Shown here: in pieces, positions 36,646 through 48,714 of the stretch | How the letters are laid out: the number at the start of each line of letters is the position of its first letter | Numbering within the stretch: position 1 is the stretch's first letter | Assembly (NCBI GenBank): GCA_036850595.1 | Contig: CM072152.1 | Span: 16,877,207 to 16,941,206 of the forward strand | DNA: 64,000 bases | From: Rhyacichthys aspro | Taxonomy: Eukaryota; Chordata; Actinopteri; Gobiiformes; Rhyacichthyidae | Direction of reading: 5' to 3' | Notes under the pieces: generated by a model | What the model saw: the letters and a program-made list of their open reading frames with translations, nothing else | The model's database searches: none | What the model was told of the DNA's origin: nothing | Position numbers and translations under genes: made by a program

Positions 36646-38543
36646 TTTAGCCAGAGGGTAGCAGGAAGCCGAGGACAGACAGAACAGGTGAATTTGGCTG
36701 GTGACTCAGATAAGTCGGTGACATCATGCTCGGTGAGATACTAACACCCAGCACTGTATGTGTCACACTCTTCAGTCATCCAGTGAATAGACAAGCCTGC
36801 TGTGTCATTTACAGCTTTACCGGTTTTAACAGTGAACGTGCCATTAGTAAGATACCTGTGAGGGAAAGTACTGGTCAACAACATAAAACAACTACAAACT
36901 ACCAGTGAGCTGTTCTAGATACTTGTCTCTGTATATATTTGTATTTCTTGTATTTATTTGTCTGTAACTGTTGTTATTGTGGTTGTCCTATGTGTTGACA
37001 CAGTTGATCTGAGCTTGTGTCAGGCTGTACTGATAGCAAAGTGGTTGTGTGGCCATTAATAAACGATTCTGATTACCCAGACTACATTTTGGACAGCTGG
37101 CTATTTTCATCCAGTTTGGAGAAGCAGGCATGAGGCCCAAAAGTGAGACTAATCCATAAAATGTAACAGATGGTAAGGGTGAAAATAAATATGTTTTTAC
37201 ATTTCAATAAATAGTGACTAATTTCAGTGCAGTGTTAAGTGTGTTAGTGTCCTATAAGTTTACTTTTCTCTTAGACTTATGAAAACAGTTATGTCTCTTT
37301 TTATTATTATACAAATATATGCATCCACTTCTAACCATATAAAGCCTAGATATTAATGCAAAGCTGCATAATCTTTCAAGGCCCTCTCTGGGGTTTCTTA
37401 TCTCTGCCAAAGTTCTATACAATGCCACCAAGTCCAAAAATGGAGGTGAGCTGGTTTCTCCCTCAGAGTGTTTGGATTAGTCCTCTATGTCTATAACTCT
37501 TGAACCAGTCTTGTAACTACTGTGTGTCAAACATTCAATTTATTTGTCTGGCAGCTTCAGTGGCTTCATGTGCCAGAACAGTAAAGAAAGAGAGAGGTGT
37601 GTTTTTGGCTTGCTGCCTTTTTATTCTCCGTCTCGCCATGTGCCAGCCTCTTAGGAAGCTGGAAACCACATTCAATATGTAGCTCTAATTGAGGCTTCAG
37701 GAAAAGAGCATTTCCTCAATCCGATAAATTTCCCTCTCTCTAAACCACACAGTCCAGCCTTTACGCTTTCAAGCAAAGAGTCTCTGGAGCGTAATATTCA
37801 AAGTTTTTAGTCTGTCTCCAGCAATAATGTGTAAAGTATTTCTCAGGTTTTGAGGTTGGACAAACTATATTTCTACTCAAACTGGAGCCTGATGCCATGA
37901 CAACATCAAAAAATCTTCTCTATTGTGCTCCCAATTACGCACAATGATTCATTCAGAGCCATAGAGGGTCTATTTTTGACCTCAGTAATGTAAGCGTTTG
38001 GCTGACGTACAAGAGCGAGGCTTGTACTGCCATTTGTTCTGTCTCCGCTCTTCACATCTTTCGGGATGACAAAGCTCCTCTGTTAGTAGCAGGAACACAC
38101 ACTTTGATATCAGAAATCACTTGAGTTGTCTTCCCCCAGGCTCACTTTAGGTCACAAAGGTCAACACTACTCAAGTGAAGGCTTAAGGAATTCCAAAAAC
38201 AAACAGACAGTGAAGGAAAGGCTCAGCTCTCGGCGCCTGGAAAGACTTACAGTAAATCAGAGAATAACGGCATGTCAACAAGACACAGCAAAACTGACAT
38301 TTGGAAATTCCTTTGCCTAATACACTGTAAATACAGTGTTAGAATAAATGCTCAACATAAGTGATTGTACTACTTTACTGTGTGTAACCTAATCCACCCT
38401 CCCCACTTTCTACTGACAGCTGAGTTTTGTACCTCTCAACACAGACCATTTACTTTCTTGTCCTAAATCCTTAAATATGATTTTCCCCACACTGTCTATG
38501 TCTACTCGTGCAATTTAGTGGTAAAAACGGCAATCATTCTCAC

Positions 38544-38858
38544 CTTGGCGTCAGGTACAAATATTTGGGAGTCCTTCAAACTCCTTTTGTCCCGGTCCAA
38601 CACTGCAGTGGGAAGAGAAGCAGGCTGTCTACTGAAAAGTTTGTTTAAAGAATCAGACTGCCGCTTGCCCCTCCCCTCTCTGCCCAGCCAATGGAGAGGC
38701 CCCTCTGTCCAGTACAAAGACATCCCAGGCCAAACCATTTCTCCATACAAGGCAAAAGAATGCACAGACTGCAGCCTGCTACTGCCACAGACAGGGCTTG
38801 GGATGTTTGGGGAAAAAGGTAGAAATGACAGGAACTGTGATAAGGCTGCCTTATTTAG
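38544..38858 (-). promoter_or_regulatory. candidate myl9 promoter and untranslated first exon
   Basis: On the minus strand the sequence CGCCAAG is followed by a strong donor GTGAGA, with the exon ending at 38544 and GT at 38543-38542. Upstream of it lie an inverted CCAAT box (38688-38692 on plus) and two CArG-like elements, CCTTGTATGG at 38752-38743 and CTAAATAAGG at 38858-38849, each one mismatch from CC(A/T)6GG. MYL9 is a well-known SRF/MRTF target and its promoter usually carries such boxes. A first exon here would be spliced to the ATG exon at about 36420 across a 2.1-kb intron. Position and orientation fit, but the transcription start is not directly visible. Confidence 0.45.
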
Positions 38859-39354
38859 AGAAAGGGCTCTAAACATTTAGGGGCTGTGTATGGTGCAGAG
38901 AGGAAACATGGGGGAGAGTTGTGAGTAGATGCAGATCAGTTTTAACAAGTTGCTCTGATGTAGACTATAGCTTTCCTTAAATAGACAACATCACTGGAGC
39001 CTGAGTGTGCAGCTGAGCATATGGCATGGATGCAATGTCTGAGCTGCGCACACATTTTATTCTATTATTATATGGTTTCAAAGTATGCCCAAGCACAAAA
39101 AATAAGTATTTTAGGATTTTTTTCTAACAACGCAATGCTGGTATTATTTTCATTTGATTACGAGTTCCACTAGTGTACCATAAGTTTACTAGTTTAATAT
39201 TACCATTGCTTCCAGGTTAGACTCAGATTAAAAATGGGAAATTATCTTTCCATAGTTTTAACCAGTCTGCAAACATATGATTGTGAGTTAAAAAAAAGTC
39301 ATTTTCACTGTGCGTTGCTGTACACATTAGAGCTATCTTGGAAATGTGCTCTGA

Positions 39355-39367
39355 TGCCCCCTGTTGG
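39355..39367 (-). promoter_or_regulatory. CTCF-like motif between myl9 and lpin3
   Basis: TGCCCCCTGTTGG on the plus strand is one mismatch from the reverse complement of the CTCF core. It lies between the divergent myl9 and lpin3 promoters. Evidence is the motif only. Confidence 0.2.
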
Positions 39368-39559
39368 TCTAAATTAGAAGAACAAAAGTAACCTGAGGGT
39401 GAAGTTGTTATATAAGGCAAGACTAAAATGTGTCACTATAGCATTGATCAATTATAAAAAGAATAAGGAAAGCATTCCCAGCATAAACAGATTATAATGA
39501 CCAGATTCCACTCGACTGTCTGAAAAACTATAGACTCCCCACTCCTTCTGGATCATTTT

Positions 39560-40280
39560 TTTCGTGGAGGGAGGATTGTCCTTCACAAACTGTTGCTCCA
39601 GTTTGTCCTGTCTGTGGGTGGCTGGACATCAAGGAGATATTATCTTCAGCTGTCCCCAACGGCTTTTTCTCAGCACTGATTCTGGACTTCTGGAATCTCA
39701 CTCTGCACCTCTTTGTTCAGCATTTTTTGGATTGCCTCCACACTCTTGTGCTTGTAGAGTAGGGCCTCCTCAAAACTGTTTGAATCGTGTCATGGTTTTT
39801 GGTAGCCCATTGTTGTAGATATCCTTTTGTATCATGTGTAAAGCATTGTCTGTCCAAGGCTAACTATGGCCCTCAGTCTTGGGCTCATTGGTTTGGGAAC
39901 AGTACCTTTGGACACCATCAATGGTTGCACTGAAAACAGCCCCTAGACAGGGTACAGTTTACACTCCCTGCCAGCTCTTGGCCCAGAAGTTTGCAGAGCT
40001 CCTCCAAACTCTCATGCTTCAAGCACAGCACATTCTCAAAGCTGTCGGGGAGGCACAAGTCCAACATATCTTCAACCAGGTCCCATATTTCGCAGGAGAC
40101 TAGTACTGTGACTCTGCATCTCCCGAGAGAACACAAAGGCATGGAAGTTGTCCAGAAACAAGAGATTTTAAGAATAATTCCCAACAACATATCACATGTC
40201 GCCTAAATCTTGTCATGGAAAAACCTGATCAGTGGCTGGATGTCGTTGGTGTTGATGTCTGGCATGGCCTGGTCCAAAAG
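39560..40280 (-). pseudogene. degenerate coding-like stretch, unidentified
   Basis: Minus-strand translation gives protein-like fragments in changing frames and broken by stops. These include MPDINTNDIQPLIRFFHDK at about 40210-40266, DNFHAFVFSREMQSHST from about 40160, SFENVLCLKHESLEELCKLL near 40000-40055 and SFEEALLYKHKSVEAIQKML near 39720-39780. The last two resemble each other, suggesting an internal repeat in the parent protein. Composition is more GC-rich and codon-like than the flanks. I do not recognise the family; a decayed gene copy, a processed pseudogene or a transposon ORF are all possible. There is no intact frame over 100 codons. Confidence 0.35.
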
Positions 40281-40367
40281 TGAAAACTGTCAGGTAGAAG
40301 CACTGTGCAATATTATGTCCTTTTGGAGCCTTCACTTCTGCTAATGTGACACTGGTCAGTTTGTCCA

Positions 40368-40399
40368 CCAACTATCCAACTATCCAACTGTCCAACTAT
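40368..40399. repeat. 8-bp tandem repeat, four copies
   Basis: The unit CCAACTAT occurs four times head to tail, with one copy reading CCAACTGT. It directly follows the degenerate coding-like stretch. Minisatellite-like. Confidence 0.8.
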
Positions 40400-40689
40400 T
40401 TAACCTGCAAAATAAACAATGAACCCATTTTTATTTTATTCAGTTTATTCAGTCTATGTGTTTAATGTGGGGACGATGTAAATGACTTTAGAAAACAAGC
40501 TTTCACAAGGTTACAGACAACTGCTAAATAAAAAACAATGACCTCTCTGTCATATAATAAACATAAACACAAGTCATTCATTTTTGAACTACAGTGTGCT
40601 GTGCTGCTGAACTATCTCGTTGTGCAACAGCATATATTACTATGAAAAGCCTAAGAAATAGTACTATTGTTTACTATTTTACCACAAAG

Positions 40690-40813
40690 GCGGGTCTTGA
40701 GCGCTGTACAAACGCCTCATTGGCTGTTGAAGTGAGTGACAGTGCTCTGCGCATGCGCGGCACACTAGGAAGCGCCAAGGATTGTTGTCACAGGCTGAAG
40801 CGAGACACGAAAG
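40690..40813 (+). promoter_or_regulatory. lpin3 promoter with NRF1 site and untranslated exon 1
   Basis: A CpG-rich block holds an inverted CCAAT box (CATTGGCTG near 40720) and TGCGCATGCGCG at 40748-40759, a full match to the NRF1 consensus YGCGCAYGCGCR. About 50 bases on, CACGAAAG is followed by the donor GTAAGC, with GT at 40814-40815. This marks the end of an untranslated first exon that would splice to the acceptor at 42686-42687, ten bases before the lpin3 ATG. The intron is about 1.9 kb with no protein-like frame. Confidence 0.65.
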
Positions 40814-42696
40814 GTAAGCGTCCTCTTTATCCCATAATAATGACAAAGAGTAAAAAATGTTTCCTTTATTTAGCAAATGCTATTAAAAGCTATCAGAAAA
40901 TGCTGTTTTTGAAAAGAGTTTATCTGTATCTCAACTTAAACAACTCTTCAAGATGCATCAGTAGTTAGTTGATGTGTTAATGTATTTATGTTCTCAAGAG
41001 TGAAACAAAGCTTAAGTTGCTTCTCCATCGGTGATTAAGCTGATGTTTTGTTACATAAAGGACAAAAATGCGACTTGCCACTGTATAAAAAGTTTCGACC
41101 CATTACGACCTGCCTCGAAGTCCATTGCGGAAGTGTAATATGTGGCTCAAATACACGTAACGTGTCAGCACCTGTTTATGATCTCAGTGCTTAGCTCATG
41201 GATGTAGTATGTAGAGTCAGCTAGCTCTAGTGAATCAGCTCACTTAACATCGCCATTAGCGCTATTTCTTGTCTGGGACTAAAATTTACATTATTCTCAA
41301 GACAAAAGCCTGTAGTGCGCAGTTGGACAAAAAATGTAGGTCAGAATGGCTTGCCTGACGAGAAACATCTGTCCTGAGTTTACTTATGTATATATTGTTT
41401 CTAACATATTAGAGACACTCTGGCTGTATAAAATCATATTATAGTATCAGGGAAGAGAGAACTAATTACAAGATAATTATTTTAAGATTTAGTCTGAGTA
41501 AAGACTAAGCAATTACATTTCATTTTGGGTTTCAACACATTTAACAAAGCATGTAACCAAAACCAACACTAAAAGCCCCCTTTTTATATTATTTCTATAT
41601 ATTATAAAAACAGTAATAATTTACCGGTTGCTATTTTTATGTTTTATCCTCAGTAGTGATGTCTAGTAAAATCTGCAAAATGCTTTTCTTGAGTCCACTT
41701 TAGCTGGCCATTCTTAAAAAGGATTATAATGGGGAATCACTGCTGTAGGTCATCTTTAATTGTCCAGAAAGCTGTGGTCAAGCCCAGAAATTGTCTGGCT
41801 GATCTGTTGAGTGCGGGTGCTTTCATGTCAAGCGTGTTTGAATAGCATCCAAGCCTTTCAGAAACTGCTGGTCTGGCTGTCATGTGGAACAAAGTGAGCT
41901 TGTGAAATTTAGATAGAGGAAGCATCAGAGAGAAACTGAATATATACTAGTATTCTCACATATAGAGTGCCTTAGTTGCTCGGTGCAGTGGAGTGTGTTA
42001 GAGTGCTGCCCTTTCAGATGACTGCTGATTTGAGAACAATTTTGCATTGGGATGATTTTTGCCAACCTCCCAGAAAATTGGATTAGGTTTTACGTTAGAA
42101 ATGGTGAAAACAGAGACAAAGCTTTGGATTTTTAAGATGTACCTGTAAACAGCTGTTATAGTGCTGCTGTATGGCTGAAAAGAAGAAAATAGAATATAGA
42201 CTGGTTAAAAAGAGTCAGCTAAATTCTTCATTATGGGTAAGAAATATCAAATTGGTAATGTTTTGTTTGGGTGTTGAAAGAATTGAGAGAATATTATTTA
42301 AAAACCTTATTCATATTATAAGCAACTAAAGCTACGCAAATAATGTAATCTTTCAGGTAAAAAGTAAATCTTACATACAAACAGCTTCCTTCTGCCACTT
42401 TCTTTGGTTTGTTGACCTACGGCCTGTAACCTTTACCCCATTATGTGTAATACCAAAGGTCACTTAACTGTTTAGCCAAAACATTAGACATTCCTCTGAC
42501 TGGGACAGAGAGATGCTTGTGTTTTGAGCGAAAAAGGCTGCCTGTGTGAAAATCGTGCTGATATTATGAAAGACAGAATCACAGACCAAACCACAGACTA
42601 CAAAATTGCTGAATGCTGACATTTTTCATGTGTATTGTCTACACCACTTCTCTCACTTCTCGTTTTGTTTTTATTTTTGTTTTCAAGGCTCAAACC

Positions 42697-45600
42697 ATGA
42701 ATATTGTAGCATCTGTGTTTGGGACCGTAAAGGAGATGTACCGGGGCCTTAACCCGGCCACTCTCACAGGAGGAATTGATGTTATTGTGGTCCGACAGCC
42801 TGATGGATCCTATCACTGTTCCCCCTTTCACGTTCGCTTTGGAAAGCTGGGTGTGCTGCGTTCTTCGGAGAAAGTGGTGAGTATTTTTTAGCTCAAATAT
42901 TATACATGTAAATGTTATCTCATTAAATTATCCCTTTGATTTAAGGTGGATATTGAAATAAATGGAGAACCAGTTGATCTGCACATGAAGCTGGGAGACA
43001 ATGGAGAAGCATTTTTTGTGGAGGAAAATGAAGATCTGGAGGTAAAAATATTTAAGAATGAATAGTTCAAATTCAAAAAAATGTTTTTTTCCACTAAATG
43101 CACTGAATGTCCTTGCTAATGCTTTAATTCATTTTAGTCTGAAGTCCCAGCTCACCTGTGCACCTCCCCCATCCCTCTTGAAGTCACAGAAGACAAAGAA
43201 GAAAACCCTGAAGGGTCCTCTACAACCGGAGGAAGTGGCCGCAAGAAAAAGAGGCGCCGTAAACGCATCCGTTCAGACACACACTTGAGAGAAGAGGCCT
43301 ACTCATCATCAGACGAGAGAGAACATGGGAAGGAGTCAGAACGAGAAAGTGATCAGACGGGACAGGAGAGTCCAACTAATGATGAGCCTGGGCACTCACT
43401 GCAGCTAAGGTAGTGGTTAAAAACACTGAAGAGGATTGGCTGACAGAGCTACATGCTGCAATATGATTCTAGTTTATGCTGACACAATAGTCTAAACATG
43501 TTTTTGTGTGTTCAAGTAAATCAATCTATTACTCACTATCTGAAGAGCCAAATGAGCAGTTGGGAGTGCCGCAAACCACACACCCACACTCAGACGGAGA
43601 GCAGTCTCCTTCAGAAAGGTTTTTTTTTTTACACTTATATATAATGATCCCAGTGTCCAAGTCCCAGTGTTGTGTTCATACTGTTTTTTTTTGTGTCTCA
43701 TCAGTGTGTTCTACAGCCGGCCTTCATCTCCCAAGAGCGATTCTGAGCTTTACGTGAAACCTCAGGGATCTTCTGGGCCACAGATGCAGTGGAACTGGGG
43801 AGGTTTTCCTACGGTATGGTAAAAAAAGGACCCTGTAGTATTGATATTCTGAGATAAGCAGTGTTTTAGTAGATCTGATTTTTCTCTCTCCCGCTCACAG
43901 CCATGTCAATCAGACAGGACACCAGTGCATGTCTCTCCTTCTGGCAGTTCACATTTTCGTACCATAGAGAGACAAGACTCCTTTGACATGGGCTTTGAGC
44001 CTGTGATCAACTGTGGTAGAGTTGGCAGTGTGACTGTGGTCAGACCTAAACCCAGGACTCGCTCCCTAGATTTTAATAACTCTTCTACACAAACAGCACC
44101 TTCATCAACAAATAAGACACCACACATTGAATGTTTTGAGTCTTCTACATCACCATTTAAGACTAATAATGACACAGAACTTGAGTTTCCCCTTGATCAG
44201 GAAAGTGTTTTTAGAAGTTATTCCGATTCGCCTGTTAATAACAAAGACACAGACTGTACTGACAATGTTAACATTTCAGCACATGGACCTCGCTCTGGAC
44301 GCACAGTTAGTTTTTTAAGTGTGACAAAACCAGCCCTAATCAGAGGGGATGAAAGTTGCCAAGCTAAAGAAAATACTTTAAACGACAGCAATGCAGTAAG
44401 CACAGAGTCAACTTATCCACAAGAAGAGGAGGGCTTACCTGAACAAAATGGACACAACACTAATACTGGCCAAAAAAGTGAGGAGGACAATGGGGCTGAT
44501 ATCTGCATCAACGAAGAAAAGGACAACAAACAAAGACTAACCCATGAAATACTAAATTCTACAGCAAAAAATGAAGTTAAAGACACTGGGACCAGTTGTA
44601 CTGTTGAAGAAGAGTCACCTAACACTTCTATGACGTCAAATGACACATCTTCCAAAATAGAGCAACACGATAAGAAGAAAGGTACGTGTTCATTGAAGTT
44701 AAGAATTGGTGATTTGTCAGTGCATATACCAAAGTTCCTTGTGTAAACCTGTTGCAGGTAAATGTAGTCACCATCTGGGAAAAACAGATATTTACTTGGA
44801 TGAGCTGACCTCCATGGACCCCGAAGTCGCTGCGCTCTACTTCCCCAAAAGGTTTTGCTGGAAACTGTATTTGTAAATGTTTTTGATGGGTCAAAAACAC
44901 CAAAACAAAACATAATGTCTTGGTTTAATTCTCTTTAGTGGGAAAGACGGAGCATCTCAACATGGGACAGAACAGGGCTCCGTATCCGGGAGCCAGTCAC
45001 CTCAGTCAGTGAGCAGTGGAGCTTTGGATAGTGGTACTGATTATTTGTCAGACTCCATGTCATACAGTGTAGATGTAAGCATGTCTCTCTGTGGACCAGA
45101 GGGCAACACTAGCCACATCACCAAAGGTATGTTTTATAAAGGATTGATGCTTCATTGAGACAGTGTGGACACTGTCTCAAGTGTTTGTCTTGCTTTTTAT
45201 CCAGAGAAATTTATGGAGCGCAGTGTGTCGTACCAAGACTTTAGCAACAATCCAGGAATCATTGATGACCCAAGCCTTGTCATTTGCATCAACTCAGAGT
45301 CAGATTCACATACTATTATATTAATAACAGTCTAGCTCTGTTTGTACCAATGGCTATTTTTAATATTGCTACTAATAATTTGTTCTAAAATCTATAGTTA
45401 TTACAACTGGGCAGTGGCAGCTCCAATGGTTTTATCAATGGCTGCTTTTCAAAAGAATCTTCCCAAGGTATTTTCTTACTTGTATAAAAAAGGTGACAAT
45501 CACCTTTGATTCTCAGGTGACTGATGAAAGAACAAGCTAACAGTTGTTGTTTCTTTTGTCGTCTGTCTGATCAGAGTACCATCGAGCAACTGGTTAAGGA

Positions 45601-47647
45601 CAAAATGTCCAAAAGGTCTGGACGCTGGTGGTTCCCATTTAGAAGAAGAGACTTGACCAACAGCCAGGTAAAAACAGATTGTGTGAGATTCAAAGGGATA
45701 TTTGACACAAATGCATTTATGGTGGTTTGCCTATTGTAGCTGTAACTGTTTTAATCCTTCCACGTCATAATTAATGTAACCTCTGTTTTGCAGAAGAATT
45801 CAAAAGAGGATCAAGATGAACAACTGGCCACTGTTCCTTCCAAAATAAAGTAATGTCTCCCTATACAATCACAGGCTCTCATTTAAGAAAATATGATTGA
45901 AATATTCACTTCTCACCTTCATGAATCATTATTTTTTGTATATATTATGTGACAGTGAATATAGTTAAAATATATAAAACATGAAATAATTCTTTATAAT
46001 GAATATGAAGCTCATACTATATGATATAACATGTTTTTAAGGGCCACTTTAGATGATGTTGACAGTGATGAAGCTGCGGGGCTTGGCAGATATGCAACTA
46101 TTCCTTCCAGTTTGTCAACAGACACACTGAACACTGCTCAGTGCATCAGCCAGATTTATCGCAAGTCGCTCCGTCTGACCTCTAAACAAATAGTATGTGG
46201 GCCGTACTGATATGACCAGATTATAAAATGAATGTCTCCTTTGGATTAAGTTTATTTTTAACAAATGCTTTTATTCAACAGGAACAGCTTAATCTGTGTG
46301 AAGGAGAAAACAAAGTGGTGTTCAGTGTTACCACTCAATACCAGGGCACCTGTCGCTGTGAGGCTGCTATTTACTTGTGGAACTGGGACGACCGTGTCAT
46401 CATATCAGACATAGATGGCACCATCACTAAGTATAGTGCAGTATTTTCTGTTACTCTATTAGCTCATCAAATATCTTGTGGCTACAAATGGAATCTCTTC
46501 ACATTCTGTTTTCTGTGACCTGCAGGTCTGATGCTTTGGGTCATATTCTGCCTCAGTTTGGAAAAGACTGGACACACTCAGGCATTGCCAAACTCTATCA
46601 CAAAATACATGAGTATGTGAAATTATGTTTTTGTCATGTTGACTTGAAAATGTATGTTTTTTTTGTTTTTTTTTAATTGCATGAAAAATGACATCAAACT
46701 ATTCTTATTTGGTTTTCTATTTACAGAAATGGCTATAAGTTCCTCTATTGTTCAGCCCGTGCTATTGGTATGTCAACCATCACTAAGGATTACCTTTGCT
46801 GGGTTAATGACAAGGGCACTGTCCTCCCAAAAGGACCAGTGCTGTTAGCTCCCAGTAGCCTCTTTTCAGCACTACACAGGTATGTGTACAGTATATTCAC
46901 TGCCTATATTATTTTGTATATATTTTGTTTGTTTTGTAGTGTTGCTACATTTATTAACTTAAGTTATGCAATAGTCTGACAACAATGGTAAAAATGCAGC
47001 TTAAGTGAAGAGTGTCTTTTACTGTATAGAGAGGTGATTGAAAAGAAGCCTGAAGTCTTCAAAGTGGCTTGTCTCAGTGACATCAGAGACTTGTTCAGTC
47101 CCCAGAAACAACCTTTCTATGCAGCCTTTGGCAACAGAACTAATGTAAGGACTCTTTTTCTAATCACTGGTTAAAGACTTAACATTATGTATTGAACTTT
47201 GGTGCCGATTGGTTTAAACTCAGACCTTATTTGTTGTAACTATTTTGCAGGATGCTTACGCCTATAAACAGGTCGGTGTGCCTGAAAATAAAATATTTAC
47301 TGTCAACCCCAAAGGAGAGCTCATTCAAGAGAAGACAAAATCTAACAAGTCCTCGTAAGTGTGAAAGCATAAAATACTGTCTATGCTGTAATTTTTGCCA
47401 AGAGCTTCAAAACCCTTGAAAGACTTTTTGTATGTATTTAATGTATTCTTTGCTGTTTGTACACCATGAGTCTCTCACAAGTAAGTAAATGGACGTATTT
47501 TGTAGGTACAACCACCTCTGTGAGCTGGTGGAGCATTTCTTTCCTATGCTCTCTGCCGAGTCTTCAGCTTTAGACTGTCCTGACTTCAGCAGTGCCTCAT
47601 TTTGGAAGGAGCCTCTTCCACCTGTGGACCTGGATGCTCTTCTGTAG
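42697..47647 (+). CDS. lpin3: lipin-3, phosphatidate phosphatase
   Basis: Coding exons 42697-42876, 42946-43041, 43138-43409, 43517-43618, 43705-43813, 43901-44681, 44758-44851, 44939-45126, 45205-45298, 45398-45467, 45575-45667, 45794-45849, 46042-46192, 46282-46430, 46526-46612, 46727-46879, 47030-47144, 47251-47354 and 47506-47647 join in phase to 1011 residues. Lipins convert phosphatidate to diacylglycerol at the ER and act as nuclear coactivators. The N-LIP domain (TVKEMYRGLNPATLTGGIDV) is followed by the basic KKKRRRKR nuclear signal. The haloacid-dehalogenase motif is DIDGT, and LGHIL fits the LxxIL coactivator motif. LCTSPIP and SVSYQDFSNNPGIIDDP match LPIN3 better than LPIN1/2. The N-terminus, MNIVASVFGT, is four residues shorter than the usual MNYVGQLA start. 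The 260-residue disordered region from exon 43901-44681 makes the protein longer than human LPIN3 (about 850). Confidence 0.95.
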
Positions 47648-48480
47648 CAGTGCATCCAGTGCACTCATTCATATACCACTACACTGTACTATAACTTTCA
47701 GAAGCACAGAACTGTTAACTTATCATTGTTGCAGAAGAAATGTTGAAACAGATTTGCTGATTTGCACATTGTACTAATTCCAGTGCCCATTGCAGTGTCC
47801 TCTGATACTTACTGCCTTTAATATGAGTTACCTACAAATGTATCAGTCAGAAATCCTGAAAGTCAAATGTGTGTTTATATTTGTAAAAGGAGTATAGACA
47901 TTTCCAAACAGTTGTTTACCTTTTCACATGTTTCAGCTCGGACCAACATGGTTAAAAAGATTTTGAGCAATGCACCTTATTTTTGTGCTGCCTAAATTTG
48001 AATTACCAAATATCTCTAGTTTCTATAGATTACTTTTTAAAACTGGGTTTTTTTGTGGATAGAGTTAAGCTCAGTACTCTGTGGCCTGAGACATAAGCAG
48101 CTATCCTTTCATTTGTTGAAAGTTAAGTTAGAGCTGTGTCTTTGTGGATTACTGATTAAATGTCTGTAAGTATTTGCAAATGGGTGAATGGTTTAAGAAT
48201 AACACAAACCAATCCATTGTGCTCTAGGAATATTATAAAAATGTTGACTTGGTTAATTTTATGATAGTAAACATTGATTCAACACTGCAACATGTGTTGA
48301 CTGACAGTGAATTTCATTCCAAAAATGTGCAGTAAATACAGAGAATTTGAAATTAATTTGTGCCTAATACTGTAAAAACAATTGTATTTATTGTTTTTTG
48401 CATACCTTTGAAATAATTTTACACAATATTTCTTTCCTCATTTTGGCGTGGATGCAAATAAATTACAAGTCAGACAAACC
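47648..48480 (+). terminator. lpin3 3' untranslated region and poly(A) signal
   Basis: Non-coding, AT-rich sequence after the stop, with AATAAA at 48457-48462. Cleavage is expected near 48475-48485, giving a 3' UTR of about 0.83 kb. The next gene's leader begins roughly 100 bases later. Confidence 0.7.
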
Positions 48481-48589
48481 TATGCTTACTTTTCTGTAAT
48501 TTAGACGCGTTGTCTATTTGTATATTGTACCCCTAGGCGCAAATGGACATATGAATACCCATAGTTCTCCACGGTGTATTTACAAAGTG

Positions 48590-48714
48590 CGTCAGTTTCC
48601 AAAGGGCGCAAAGGGAGTTGGAAGCGGCTCTACGTAAACGCGTAAACACCTGAACAGGAAGAGGACAAACACACTGTTGGGCTGCACCATTTCTACACTC
48701 CCTGTTTGTAACTG
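48590..48714 (+). other. candidate untranslated first exon of the RING/B30.2 gene
   Basis: A short CpG-richer block ends in AACTG followed by donor GTATGT, with GT at 48715-48716. It would splice to the acceptor TTTCCAG at 49163-49169, placing the ATG of the RING gene 12 bases into the second exon. The 5' boundary is a guess. Confidence 0.5.

Noticed and set aside
38502..38880. Long overlapping open frames on both strands (124 and 120 codons)
   Set aside because: Neither has protein-like character. The GC-richer composition and minus-strand donor fit a myl9 promoter and leader exon better.
46775..46790. Donor-like GGTATGTC inside lpin3 exon 46727-46879
   Set aside because: The frame continues through it with conserved lipin residues (ARAIGMSTITKDYL), so it is coding sequence.
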